Below are positions 8,626 through 16,985 of a stretch of 32,019 bases of DNA, piece after piece. The stretch comes from Nitrospinota bacterium (GTDB lineage: Bacteria; UBA8248): contig JAPOYD010000132.1 in NCBI GenBank assembly GCA_026706735.1, positions 4,816 through 36,834 on the forward strand, in the 5' to 3' direction. The notes beneath the pieces are model-generated. The model saw only the letters and a list, made by a program, of their open reading frames with translations. It was not told the DNA's origin and made no database searches. Numbering within the stretch: the first letter of the stretch is position 1; the number at the start of each line of letters is the position of its first letter. A program made the translations under genes and the position numbers.

Positions 8626-9540
8626 ATGAACTTATCTACCCATGTCGTGGGCCTGCTGTTCGCCGCCTCGGCGCTCCTGAGTTGGACGAGTCTGTCCTTT
8701 TTCGTGCGTCTGGCGATGAAGAACGCGCCGCTTCTGCGGACGACGGCGGCCATGTCGACCATCAACGGCGTCCTCGTCTCTGCGCTGGTGTTTTTCACCT
8801 TGCCGGCTTCGGCTTTTCAGCCCACCTTGACGAGAACCTGGGTCCTGCTGCCGATCACCGCCTTTTTCATGATTACAATATCGCGGCTCACCTACTACTA
8901 CGCCATCAGGCGCATCGGGCCGAGCCGCACCATTCCCATCGCGGCGAGCACGCCCGCCGTCACTGCAATTTTGGCGACCATCTTCCTGGGCGAGCCGTTC
9001 ACGATTCTCATCATCCTGGGGCTCTTGTGCCTCATCGTGGGTCTCAACTTGGTGGTGCGCTCAGCACCCGCGCAGCCGAATCTCGAGATGGGCCATACGC
9101 GCAAGGACATCGTCAAGGGCTACATATCGGCGGGTCTTACCACGCTGAACTGGAGCGTGTCGGGCGTCATGGTGCGGACCATCATGCTCGACATGAACGC
9201 GCTGGCAGGCGCCGCGCTGCTCATCTGGATAGGACTTGGCTTCGCCTGGGTGCTGGCGGTCGGCTTCGCTCACAGGGAGACGGCGGTTAATATCCCCCGG
9301 GCGAGCTGGAAGTGGATGCTCATGGCCGCCGTCTGCCAGACGATAGCGGTGCCATCGTTCAGCAACGCCATGGCGCGCACCTATGCGGTGGGCGTCACCT
9401 CCATCACGTCGGTCCAGCCCCTTCTGGTGATCATGGTGTCGCACCTGTTCCTGAGAGAGAGCGAGAACATCACGGGCAAGCTTGTCCTGGGCGCGGTGAT
9501 GACGGTGCTGGGTACGATCCTGATCCTGATCCGTCTCTAG
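8626..9540 (+). CDS. EamA-family (drug/metabolite superfamily) transporter
   Basis: A 304-residue integral membrane protein with about ten hydrophobic segments arranged as two five-helix repeats, the usual EamA/RhaT layout. The first repeat ends with FLGEPFTILIILGLLCLIVG and the second with the matching FLRESENITGKLVLGAVMTV, the classic EamA signature of Glu in a cytoplasmic loop before the last helix. Family members export amino acids or small metabolites; the substrate cannot be told here. The ribosome-binding site is weak (AGAAAGCGG). The gene ends in CTCTAG, and its stop overlaps the convergent dinB stop in a shared CTAG. Confidence 0.9.
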   Translation: MNLSTHVVGLLFAASALLSWTSLSFFVRLAMKNAPLLRTTAAMSTINGVLVSALVFFTLPASAFQPTLTRTWVLLPITAFFMITISRLTYYYAIRRIGPSRTIPIAASTPAVTAILATIFLGEPFTILIILGLLCLIVGLNLVVRSAPAQPNLEMGHTRKDIVKGYISAGLTTLNWSVSGVMVRTIMLDMNALAGAALLIWIGLGFAWVLAVGFAHRETAVNIPRASWKWMLMAAVCQTIAVPSFSNAMARTYAVGVTSITSVQPLLVIMVSHLFLRESENITGKLVLGAVMTVLGTILILIRL

Positions 9541-10760
9541 GGTTTCCTGATGCGCTCCACGCTCTTTCGTGAGAATACGGCCTCGTGGCCGAAGCGATCG
9601 CGGATGCGGTCGAGGCTTTCCACGAGGCGCTCTTCTTTCTCGCGTCCGGTGTCCTCAAACAGAAGCGGCTGCGCATCGTCTTCGTCGAGTCCTGAGAGGT
9701 AGACTCCCAGCAGACGGAATTTCCGGTTCCTGCCCTCTTTCGCGCAGGTGCGCCGCAGCAGTTCAAGCGCGGGTTCGATGATTTCCTTATCGAGGTGGGT
9801 GTGTTTTTCGAGCGTGAACGAGCGCGTAAGCGTCGTGAAGTCCGAAAAACGTATCTTGAGGGTGATATGCCTGGCGCTCAGGCCCTTGCGCCGTACGCGC
9901 GCGCTCGCCTCCTCGGCCAGGCCCGTAAGTATGGCTTCGAGCTTCGCGCGGTCGGCGATGTCTTCTGCGAAGGTGGTCTCCTTGCCGATGCTCTTGGGAC
10001 GGTTTTCGAGTTCGAGTTCGGAATCGTCGAGCCCCCTCGCCTTGTGATAGAGCTCAGGACCCAGGTTCTTGAATTGCGCCTCTAAAAAGGGCACCGACTG
10101 CGCGGCGAGATCGCCGACCGTAGAGATGCCCAGGCGGTTCAGTTTCTTGACCATCACCTTGCCCACGCCCGGTATTTTGCTCACCGCCAGGGGACGCAGA
10201 AAGGCAGCCTCCCCGCCCGGGTAGACGCGCAGGATACCTGCGGGTTTTGAGAGTGCGGATGCGATTTTCGACACCAGGCGGCTCGACGCCAGCCCGATGG
10301 AGGCCGAGCAGTTGGTCTCGTGTAAAACCGCTTCTCTTATTCTCGCAGCCGTCTGAAGCGGGGGGCCGTGCAGGCGTTCGGTTCCGCTCAAATCGAGATA
10401 CGCCTCATCCACCGAGACGGCTTGAACGGCAGGCGTGAAGTCTCCGAGTACCCGCATCACCCGCCCGGAGGCTTCTCCGTATTTTTTATGGTTCGCCTGG
10501 ATGTATACGGCGTGGGGGCACAACTCGCGGGCCCTCGCCATGGGCATGGCCGAGTGGACGCCGAACGCGCGCGCCTCATAAGAGGCGGCGGAGACCACGC
10601 CGCGTTTTCCCACGCTGCCGCCGACGATGACCGGCTGGTTCTCGAGATCGGGCCGTTCCATGCGCTCCACGGACACGAAAAAGGCGTCCATGTCCACGTG
10701 CGCGATGAGACGATCCTGCGTCGGCGACTCCGGCTCTTCTTTTTCGAGGCGTTTCGGCAT
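9537..10760 (-). CDS. dinB: DNA polymerase IV (Y-family translesion polymerase)
   Basis: A 407-residue Y-family polymerase that copies damaged templates. The catalytic carboxylates are D23 in HVDMDAFFVSVE and D118-E119 in SVDEAYLD. The palm/fingers motif YEARAFGVHSAMP, the thumb helix-hairpin-helix IPGVGKVMVKKL and the little-finger segment KSIGKETTF are all present. QPLLF at 364-368 looks like a beta-clamp binding motif, followed by about 39 more residues, longer than the E. coli C-terminus. The ATG at 10760 is preferred; a GTG five codons upstream is possible. It lies 31 bases after lexA in the same direction, which implies SOS-controlled expression. Confidence 0.96.
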   Translation of the reverse strand: MPKRLEKEEPESPTQDRLIAHVDMDAFFVSVERMERPDLENQPVIVGGSVGKRGVVSAASYEARAFGVHSAMPMARARELCPHAVYIQANHKKYGEASGRVMRVLGDFTPAVQAVSVDEAYLDLSGTERLHGPPLQTAARIREAVLHETNCSASIGLASSRLVSKIASALSKPAGILRVYPGGEAAFLRPLAVSKIPGVGKVMVKKLNRLGISTVGDLAAQSVPFLEAQFKNLGPELYHKARGLDDSELELENRPKSIGKETTFAEDIADRAKLEAILTGLAEEASARVRRKGLSARHITLKIRFSDFTTLTRSFTLEKHTHLDKEIIEPALELLRRTCAKEGRNRKFRLLGVYLSGLDEDDAQPLLFEDTGREKEERLVESLDRIRDRFGHEAVFSRKSVERIRKP

Positions 10761-10791
10761 GGCCGTTTCTCTCACGCGAAACGCGGCGGCG

Positions 10792-11409
10792 TCAATACTT
10801 CCTGAGCACGCCCACGACGACGCCCTGGATATGGAGGTCCGCTTCGTTCACCATGATGGGCGCCATCGCCTCGTTCGCGGGCTGAAGCCTGATTTGCGCG
10901 CCCTCTCTGTAAAACCGCTTGAGCGTAGCGGAATCTCCGTTCACGAGCGCCACCACGGTCTCTCCGTTCAGCGCATTGTTCCGGCTCTCCACGATCACGT
11001 AGTCGCCGTCGCGGATGTGGTCTTCGATCATCGAATCGCCCTTGACTTTCAAGACGTAGAGGTTGCCGTCTCCCGAAGACCAGGGGAGGGGGATGGTTTC
11101 GGTGTCCTCTATCGCCTCGAGCGGCATGCCGGCCGCGATCATGCCGCGCAGGGGGAGCTCCACCCGCGCCGGCTCCGCGCTCGCGGCGATGGTGTCGGAA
11201 CCCGGAATGAGTTCGATGGCCCGGCTTCTGTTCCAGCTTCTCTTGATGAGGCCTTTTTCCGCGATGTTCTGCAAGTGCTTGTGCACCGTGGCGGGCGAGG
11301 TGAGGTGAAAGTGCTTGCCGATCTCCACGATGGAGGGGGCGTAGCCGTTCGCCCCGATGAACTCCTTGATGAACTCGAAAATTTCCCGTTGCCTGCGCGT
11401 GAGGAACAT
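10792..11409 (-). CDS. lexA: LexA repressor
   Basis: A 205-residue SOS repressor with self-cleaving peptidase. The N-terminal winged helix (TRRQREIFEFIKEFI, then YAPSIVEIGKHF) binds DNA. The cleavage site is A93-G94 (MIAAGMP). S126 in KGDSM and K164 in ATLKRF form the catalytic dyad. AAGGAGGT five bases before the ATG is the strongest ribosome-binding site in the window and lies directly after the upstream gene's stop. lexA and dinB form an SOS pair, here placed behind an RNA methyltransferase gene. I did not recognise a LexA operator; this lineage's box may be unlike those of E. coli or Bacillus. Confidence 0.97.
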   Translation of the reverse strand: MFLTRRQREIFEFIKEFIGANGYAPSIVEIGKHFHLTSPATVHKHLQNIAEKGLIKRSWNRSRAIELIPGSDTIAASAEPARVELPLRGMIAAGMPLEAIEDTETIPLPWSSGDGNLYVLKVKGDSMIEDHIRDGDYVIVESRNNALNGETVVALVNGDSATLKRFYREGAQIRLQPANEAMAPIMVNEADLHIQGVVVGVLRKY

Positions 11410-11421
11410 GAGAGACCTCCT

Positions 11422-12795
11422 TCAGAATCGTTGGGTCGGACCGGAAGCGTCCTTCCGGGTCCACGATGTGAGTGTTTCCAGATGAGCGGTATGGGAGAAC
11501 ATGTCGAATACATAGGCGGCCCGGGCGCGATAGCCGCTCGCCGCCAGTTCGCGGGCGTCGCGCGCGAGGGTGGCCGGGTTGCAGGAGACGTAGACGACCC
11601 GATCGGGCGCGAGCGCCGAAATGAGGGGCATGGCGTCGAGCGCGCCCTTTCTGGGCGGGTCGAGCACGACGACGCCGGGCTTTTGGCCGCCGAGTTTCGA
11701 GACGACCTCCTCTTTCGTGAGCTTATGGACGCTTGAGTGAAGAAACTCCGCGTTTTCGACTCCGTTCTCCTCCCGGTTGAGCCCGGCGTCGGCGACGGCG
11801 TAGGGGTTTTCCTCTACCCCCAGAACGCGTTTTGACCTCACCGCCAGCGGCAAGGAGAAATTCCCCGCCCCGCAGTAGAGATCCAGAACGAGGGCCTCAT
11901 CGTTCAACCGGCACTCTTCGATAACGCTTTTCACCAGCAGTCGATTCAGCGCGCGGTTCGGCTGAATGAAGGATTCTGGCGATACGCCCAGACATAATTC
12001 GGGGTGCTCCATGTCGGGCCGATATTGCGCCCGCCATCGGGGCGGACCACCGGGTCCGCGTCTTCCGGCCGTGGCCAGTGGAAAGCGGTTTTCTTCGGCG
12101 AATTTCTTCCAGGCGCTCAGAGTCCTGGGGTCGATTTTGCAGTTTCCGCGGTCGCGATGTCCCACCGCATGGAGATAAAGGCCCACGGCCGCCTCTTCTG
12201 CTTCACCGAGGGAGGTCATTTCCACGGCCTCGATTCTCCTCGTCCTGGGCTCCGCCTGGAGGAGATGCCTGGCCTGGCCGAGCGCGTTCGCGATGGAAGG
12301 TTCCACAAGCAGGCAGTCTTCCACCTCGACCAGACGCCGCGCGCCCGGGGTGAAAAAGCCGAGCCCGGAGCCTCGTATCTGAAACCGCGCGCGCACGCGG
12401 TAGCGCTCCTCGTTTCCGGGGAGCGCGACGGTTTGCACGGGGACCCTCAGGTCGATTTTCCCGATACGGGCGAGTGCGTCGAGAAAAATCCGCTTCTTTG
12501 CCTCCGCCTGGGCTTGGGGTGTAACGTGCTGCAGGGCGCATCCTCCGCAATCGCTCCAGTGCGCGCATGGAGGCGCGGTTCGCGCCGGACCCGCCCGGAT
12601 GATTTCCTCGAGTTCGCCGATCAGGTACTTCCCCTTTTCCTTGACGACGCGGAAGCGGACGGTGTCTCCGGCGGCTGTCTTGGGGATGAATACGGCTCGG
12701 CCATCCAGGCGGGCGACGCCCGCCCCGCCCGTGGCGATGCTCTCCACCCGCTCTTCATGGATGGTCCCGCTTTGATGGAGAGGAAGGGTGTTCAC
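11422..12795 (-). CDS. 23S rRNA (uracil-5-)-methyltransferase, RlmD/TrmA family
   Basis: A 457-residue SAM-dependent RNA methyltransferase that makes 5-methyluridine. An N-terminal TRAM domain (about 10-68) is followed by the [4Fe-4S] ligands C77, C83, C86 and C161, in nearly the same spacing as E. coli RlmD. The SAM site is DLYCGAGNFSLPL (about 305-317), and the catalytic region has DPPRKG (379-384) and C405 in VSCNPATLARD. Whether it is RlmD, RlmC or a RumA-like paralogue cannot be told from sequence alone. The start is a GTG at 12795. It ends 12 bases before lexA, with the lexA ribosome-binding site immediately after its stop, so the two are almost certainly cotranscribed. Confidence 0.93.
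   Translation of the reverse strand: MNTLPLHQSGTIHEERVESIATGGAGVARLDGRAVFIPKTAAGDTVRFRVVKEKGKYLIGELEEIIRAGPARTAPPCAHWSDCGGCALQHVTPQAQAEAKKRIFLDALARIGKIDLRVPVQTVALPGNEERYRVRARFQIRGSGLGFFTPGARRLVEVEDCLLVEPSIANALGQARHLLQAEPRTRRIEAVEMTSLGEAEEAAVGLYLHAVGHRDRGNCKIDPRTLSAWKKFAEENRFPLATAGRRGPGGPPRWRAQYRPDMEHPELCLGVSPESFIQPNRALNRLLVKSVIEECRLNDEALVLDLYCGAGNFSLPLAVRSKRVLGVEENPYAVADAGLNREENGVENAEFLHSSVHKLTKEEVVSKLGGQKPGVVVLDPPRKGALDAMPLISALAPDRVVYVSCNPATLARDARELAASGYRARAAYVFDMFSHTAHLETLTSWTRKDASGPTQRF
11438..11462. promoter_or_regulatory. Inverted repeat at the end of the methyltransferase gene, just upstream of lexA
   Basis: GGACCGGAAG pairs with CTTCCGGGTCC as a ten-pair stem with one bulged base and a CGTC loop. 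It lies in the last coding codons, about 30 bases before the lexA ribosome-binding site. No T-run follows in the direction of transcription, so it is not a standard terminator. It may be a regulatory hairpin or simple coding sequence. Confidence 0.3.
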
Positions 12796-13002
12796 GGCAA
12801 CCGGGCCCTCATGGCATATATTTCACGAAAATAAAACATTTCTAATACAAACAAATTACGAATAATTTTGCAAGCCTTTTCTCGTTTTTACTTTTCGGAA
12901 GATTTCGGGCGATAATCCCGGGAATATCTGGTCAATAAGTATATTTCAGGAGATGACCGTGTTTTTCGCGGGATACGGCTTCTGCTAAGGGAGGGAATGA
13001 TA

Positions 13003-13725
13003 ATGTCGTCTGTTCGGTATGAAAAGGAAAACGCTCTTGGCCGCGTCACGATTGCGCGCGCCTCCGAGGCGAACCGCCTGACGTTCGAGATGATGGAAGA
13101 ACTCACCGAAGCTCTCCTCCAGGCGGGCGAGGAGTGCGACGTCATCCTGCTGAGGGGGGAGGGTGAGGATTTTTGCGCGGGCAGGGAGAGCGTGCGCGGC
13201 GGTGCCGGGCTGCCGCCGGTGAACGTGATAAGAGAGCGCTTCCGGGCAATCGTGAAGATGAACGACGTCCTGGAATTCTCTCCCGCCGTGACCGTGGCGG
13301 CCTTGAGAGGGCGTGCCTACGGGCCGGGGGCGGGCCTGATCAGCCGGGCGGACATCGTGCTGGCTTCGGATACCGCGAGGATCGCCTTTCCCGAGATCAG
13401 GGAGGGGTTTCCCCCCACGGTGGTCATCAGCCACCTGGCGAGAAAGCTGGACAGGCGCCACGGCTTAGAGATGGTCATCACGGGCCGTGAGATCGACGCC
13501 GGAGAGGGCAGGCGCATCGGCATGGTGAATCACGTGGTCGCGGACGCCGAATTGGATTCAGAAGCCGAACGTCTGTGCGCGGAGTTATGCGCTCTGGGCG
13601 GCGATTCATTGAGGCCGACCAAGAGTTTCTACCGCTTTGCCGAGACGGCCAGCCCCGAGGCGAATGCGGATCACGCGGTCAACCTCATCGCCAACGCCAT
13701 ACACGCGAAAGGAAACGTCGGATAG
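13003..13725 (+). CDS. Enoyl-CoA hydratase/isomerase (crotonase) fold protein
   Basis: A 240-residue crotonase-fold protein. The first oxyanion-loop region is EDFCAGRES (about 56-63). The second conserved block reads GRAYGPGAGLISRADIVLAS (103-122), where most hydratases have GYALGGGCELAxxCD. The first catalytic Glu position is therefore Gly111, while the second Glu is kept (E131 in FPEIREGF). Isomerase, thioesterase or decarboxylase chemistry is as likely as hydration. GGGAGGG lies 2 bases before an ATG at 12997 but 8 bases before the ATG at 13003, so the latter start (MSSVRYEK) is preferred. The upstream spacer (12796-12996) is AT-rich and divergent from the methyltransferase operon. Confidence 0.88.
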   Translation: MSSVRYEKENALGRVTIARASEANRLTFEMMEELTEALLQAGEECDVILLRGEGEDFCAGRESVRGGAGLPPVNVIRERFRAIVKMNDVLEFSPAVTVAALRGRAYGPGAGLISRADIVLASDTARIAFPEIREGFPPTVVISHLARKLDRRHGLEMVITGREIDAGEGRRIGMVNHVVADAELDSEAERLCAELCALGGDSLRPTKSFYRFAETASPEANADHAVNLIANAIHAKGNVG

Positions 13726-13793
13726 CCTGAGGCCTTTGACGAAACGCGCGCGCGGGGCCTAATCTCAACGGATAAATCATTATCGGCGAGGAA

Positions 13794-13821
13794 CGAAGCG
13801 CGAGGGCTCGCGCTCGCTTCG
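13794..13821 (+). promoter_or_regulatory. Hairpin in the leader of the TPP-enzyme gene
   Basis: CGAAG and CTTCG arms enclose a second pair of arms (CGCGA/TCGCG) with a short loop and a small bulge. It lies 11 bases before the ribosome-binding site AGGAG (13833-13837). It could end the preceding crotonase transcript (GTTTATTT follows) or act in the leader. Confidence 0.3.
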
Positions 13822-13846
13822 GCGTTTATTTCAGGAGAACGGATTG

Positions 13847-15511
13847 ATGGTGAGCATGACGGCTGGACACGCGGTGGCGGATGCGCTCGCGAAACTGGGG
13901 GTGAGGCACGTAATCGGCATGGCGGGCTCGTGCATGATCGAGATACTGGACGGCATGTACGGGCGCGAGGACATTTCTTTCCTCACGGTGCGCCACGAGC
14001 AAAGCGCCGCCCTGATGGCGGACGCCTACGCGCGGCTCACGGGTGAGGTGGGCGTTTGCATGGCGACCAACGGCCCAGGCGCCACGAACCTCGTCACCGG
14101 CGTGGCGCACTCGATGATGGCGCAAAGCCCGGTGCTCGTCATCACCGGCGCGCCCATGATGAAGGACACCTTTCGCGAGTCCACCCAGGAACTCGACCAG
14201 ATCGCCATGTTCGCCCCCATGGTGAAGTGGTCGGTTCAGGTGAGAAAACCCGAGCGCGCCTTCGACGTCATCAACGAGGCCTGTCACGTGGCGACCTCCG
14301 GCGTGCCCGGCCCCGTGCACGTCGACTTGCCGCGCGACGTGCTGAACGAGACGGCTGAATATCCGGAAGGAAACGGCGCGGCCCCCATGAGCCGGGCGCG
14401 GCTCGCCCCCGACCCCGATGCGGTCGCGCGGGCGGCGGCGTTGCTCGGCTCCGCCGCGCGGCCATTGCTCATCGGCGGCGGCGGCGTGCTCTGGGACGAG
14501 GCGAGCGGCGATCTGACAGCACTCGCCGAAGCGCTCGACGCGCCCATCATGACCTCCACCGGCAGGGACGACGTGGTTCCGAACGGACACCCCCTGTTCC
14601 TGGGTTCGATCGGGCGCGGAACGCTGCCCGAGGCGCGCGCGCTTTTCGAGACGGCGGACGTCGTGTTCGCCGTCGGAACGAGGCTCGCGCACTCGACTAC
14701 GTTCCTGCGCCCCGATTTCTTCGGGGGAGCAAAGCTCATTCACGCGGCCGTGGACCCGCATAACATCGGCCGGAACTTCGCCACCGAAGTGGGGATGAAC
14801 GCGGAGGCGGGGCTCGCGCTCCGGGCCGTGCTCGACGCGCTGGGCGAGAAGACGGCGCGTCCCGCGTGGCGCGCGGAGGCCGCGGCGGTGCGCGACGCGC
14901 AGGAAAAACACCGCGAGCGCGCCCTGGAATACGGCGGAAAGCCCATCGACCCCAGGCGCGCGCAGATGGCTCTCGCCAGGGTCCTGCCCGAGAACACCAT
15001 CATCACGAACGACGCGGGCAGTGCCGCGGGCTATATCTATGAATACCAGAGGTTCGATAAAGCCAGGAACTTCGTGGCGCCCCAGGATCTGGCGGCCATC
15101 GGCATCGGCTATCCCCTGGGGCTGGGAGCGAAGCTGGCGCGTCCGCATCAGAAGGTCGTCACCATCAGCGGCGACGGCGCGTTCCTGTGCAACGGGGCGG
15201 AGCTCGAGACCGCGATGCGCGAGAACCTGCCGACCGTCTGCGTCATTCTGAACAATTTCAATTTAGGCTCCGAGCGCGCCTACCAGAAGCATTTCTACGA
15301 TGGGCGTTACATCGCCGACGCCATCGGCAACCCGAGGTTCGACGAATACGCGCGGGTGTTCGGTGCGGCGGGCTACCGGGTGGAGGATCCCGAGGACCTG
15401 GAGGACGTCTACGCGCAGGCCCTCAAGGAAGAAGGCCCCGCCGTGGTGGATGTGATCATCGATCAGGACGTCTTCCCCGAACCCCGGCGCAAGGACGCGG
15501 TGAAGAAGTAG
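13847..15511 (+). CDS. Thiamine-pyrophosphate-dependent enzyme, acetolactate-synthase-like
   Basis: A 554-residue enzyme with the three-domain layout of the ALS/POX/benzoylformate decarboxylase family. The PYR domain carries the conserved Glu51 (VRHEQSAALMADAYARLTG) that activates TPP and ends near residue 165. A central domain covers about 190-330. The PP domain has GDG at 442-444 and the matching NN at 469-470 (Mg-TPP motif). The GMAGSCMIEILDGMY opening recalls sulfoacetaldehyde acetyltransferase-type members, but residues that set substrate specificity cannot be read confidently. AGGAG nine bases upstream supports the ATG at 13847 over a TTG one codon earlier. No small regulatory subunit (IlvN type) is nearby, so it is probably not a biosynthetic acetolactate synthase. 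Confidence 0.9.
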   Translation: MVSMTAGHAVADALAKLGVRHVIGMAGSCMIEILDGMYGREDISFLTVRHEQSAALMADAYARLTGEVGVCMATNGPGATNLVTGVAHSMMAQSPVLVITGAPMMKDTFRESTQELDQIAMFAPMVKWSVQVRKPERAFDVINEACHVATSGVPGPVHVDLPRDVLNETAEYPEGNGAAPMSRARLAPDPDAVARAAALLGSAARPLLIGGGGVLWDEASGDLTALAEALDAPIMTSTGRDDVVPNGHPLFLGSIGRGTLPEARALFETADVVFAVGTRLAHSTTFLRPDFFGGAKLIHAAVDPHNIGRNFATEVGMNAEAGLALRAVLDALGEKTARPAWRAEAAAVRDAQEKHRERALEYGGKPIDPRRAQMALARVLPENTIITNDAGSAAGYIYEYQRFDKARNFVAPQDLAAIGIGYPLGLGAKLARPHQKVVTISGDGAFLCNGAELETAMRENLPTVCVILNNFNLGSERAYQKHFYDGRYIADAIGNPRFDEYARVFGAAGYRVEDPEDLEDVYAQALKEEGPAVVDVIIDQDVFPEPRRKDAVKK

Positions 15512-15557
15512 GATGACCGCGTTTCGGCGTCATTTCTTCGGTTGGGCTTGACCCTCC

Positions 15558-15682
15558 GTAGGGACAACCCCTCGTGGTTGTCCTGTACGAGGACAGGCGC
15601 AGGGGCCTGTCTCTACGATGCCTCTGGTTCGTTACGTTCGAGATTTTGCTTTTGTAGGGGCGGTTCGCGAATCGCCCTTACA
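15558..15682. repeat. Cluster of three extragenic palindromes (REP-like)
   Basis: Palindrome 1: GGACAACC (15562-15569) with GGTTGTCC (15576-15583), loop 6. Palindrome 2: GACAGGC (15592-15598) with GCCTGTC (15605-15611), loop 6. Palindrome 3: TGTAGGGGCGGTTCG with CGAATCGCCCTTACA (15653-15682), the two non-Watson-Crick positions being G-U pairs in RNA. Flanking GTA...TAC is shared. The cluster fills the space between convergent genes, and the last palindrome contains the stop codon of the MFS gene. It may act as a bidirectional terminator or be spread by a REP-associated transposase. Confidence 0.8.
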
Positions 15683-16874
15683 AACCTCTCCCCCGAAATA
15701 CCCAAGCGCTCGCTCCGTAGAACCCCCCGCCAAGGACCGCTGCGCTCAGGACGAGCCAGCTGAGCGCCTCGAATCCGCCCCATTGTATGGCGAACCCGCC
15801 CAGGGAAGCTCCCAGAAACAGGCCGACCTGGTTGCTCGTCGAATAGAAGCCGATGATGGCGCCGCGCGCCTGCGGGGCGATGGATATGAGGTCGTCCATC
15901 ACGGCGGCACGGCTCAGATGGCTGAAGAACGAGAAGAGAAAGCCCGCCGCGATCGTAAGCGTGAGAAAACCCAGCCCGGAATAGTGAAACGCCAGAAGTT
16001 CTCCCTGGAGCAGAACCAGGGCGGTGATGATGAGAAAGCGCCGCCTCACGCCCGCGAGCGCGCCGCCCAGCAGACCGCCGATGAGCGCGCCGACGGACAT
16101 CGCCGTGATCATACTGCCCGCGGCGGAAAGAGAAATCTCGTAGGTGCGTATCAGGAAAACGGATACATAAGTCAGAAAAGTGGAAGTCATGAGCCGCTCT
16201 GTGACGTTGCCGCTCATCAGGAGCCAAGAGGCGCCCTGGCGCATCCAGGCGAAACTGGCCAGATAGGAGGACGGCACATCAGTCCGCCTTTGCGAGGGCA
16301 GCGATAAGAGCGTGTAGAGGGAAAGCGCGAGGCCGAAAGCGCCCGAAATCCAGAGCGCGTTGCGCCAGCCCAAATAATCCGTCAGAAAGGCCACGCTCGG
16401 AACCCCGACGAGCAGGCCCATGGCCACGCCCGCCGTTGCGAACCCGATTGCGAGGCCGCGTATGCGTCCCGCGAAGTTGTCCCCGATCAACGCTACCGCC
16501 GTGGGCGGCACCAGCGCGCCGCTTAGTCCAGCGATGAAGCGGAAGACCGCCACCGCGAGGTAGCCGTTCGTGAATGAGATGGCGATGCTGGAGAGCGAGA
16601 GACCCGTCAACCCGATGAGGATGACGGGTTTTCTGCCATAGCGGTCCGAAATGGGCGCCAGAAGGGGCGCGCCTATCCCCCATGGGACGAAGATGATGGC
16701 CGCCAACTGCCCCATGGCCGTGAGGGACAGGCCCAGGTCGCGGCCCATGACGTCGAGCATGGGCCCCAGGATGAAGGCCGTGGTGTAGGCAGTGAATATG
16801 GTCAGGAAACATGCAAGGATGATCGGCCAGCCCTCTCGAAAGCCGGCCCCATCCTTGCTCGTAGATAAATCCAT
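15678..16874 (-). CDS. Major facilitator superfamily transporter
   Basis: A 398-residue permease with twelve predicted membrane helices. The MFS motif A is DRYGRKPV in the loop between helices 2 and 3, and FRFIAGLSGALVPP forms the conserved motif-B-like helix 4. A central loop (SQRRTDVPSSYLASFAWMRQ) splits the two six-helix halves. AGGAG six bases before the ATG supports the start. It is the last gene of a minus-strand run with a crotonase, an acyl-CoA synthetase, an MmgE/PrpD protein and a cupin, and probably imports or exports the acid handled by them. The substrate is unknown. The stop codon lies inside an extragenic palindrome. Confidence 0.92.
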   Translation of the reverse strand: MDLSTSKDGAGFREGWPIILACFLTIFTAYTTAFILGPMLDVMGRDLGLSLTAMGQLAAIIFVPWGIGAPLLAPISDRYGRKPVILIGLTGLSLSSIAISFTNGYLAVAVFRFIAGLSGALVPPTAVALIGDNFAGRIRGLAIGFATAGVAMGLLVGVPSVAFLTDYLGWRNALWISGAFGLALSLYTLLSLPSQRRTDVPSSYLASFAWMRQGASWLLMSGNVTERLMTSTFLTYVSVFLIRTYEISLSAAGSMITAMSVGALIGGLLGGALAGVRRRFLIITALVLLQGELLAFHYSGLGFLTLTIAAGFLFSFFSHLSRAAVMDDLISIAPQARGAIIGFYSTSNQVGLFLGASLGGFAIQWGGFEALSWLVLSAAVLGGGFYGASAWVFRGRGL

Positions 16875-16985
16875 GCGCGCTCCTGGGATCGGGATACGAG
16901 GTTAAGGCTTATCCTTCATACCGGCCCATCCCGCAACCCCGGGAGGTGGAGCGCGTGATTCTACCCGTTCAGCCTCGGCCCCTGC

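Noticed and set aside
9537-9540. Four-base stop-codon overlap of the EamA and dinB genes (CTAG)
   Set aside because: A common tail-to-tail arrangement in compact genomes; not informative by itself.
10627-11736. 369-codon plus-strand frame across dinB, lexA and the methyltransferase gene
   Set aside because: It crosses three well-supported genes on the other strand and has no recognisable domain.
13826-15148. 440-codon minus-strand frame opposite the TPP-dependent enzyme
   Set aside because: Arg/His/Gly-rich shadow with no domain; the plus-strand protein has full family motifs.
15620-15640. Possible SOS box from GTTC repeats near GGTTCGTTACGTTCG
   Set aside because: The spacing of the two GTTC is 5 rather than 7, and it lies between convergent gene ends, not at a promoter.
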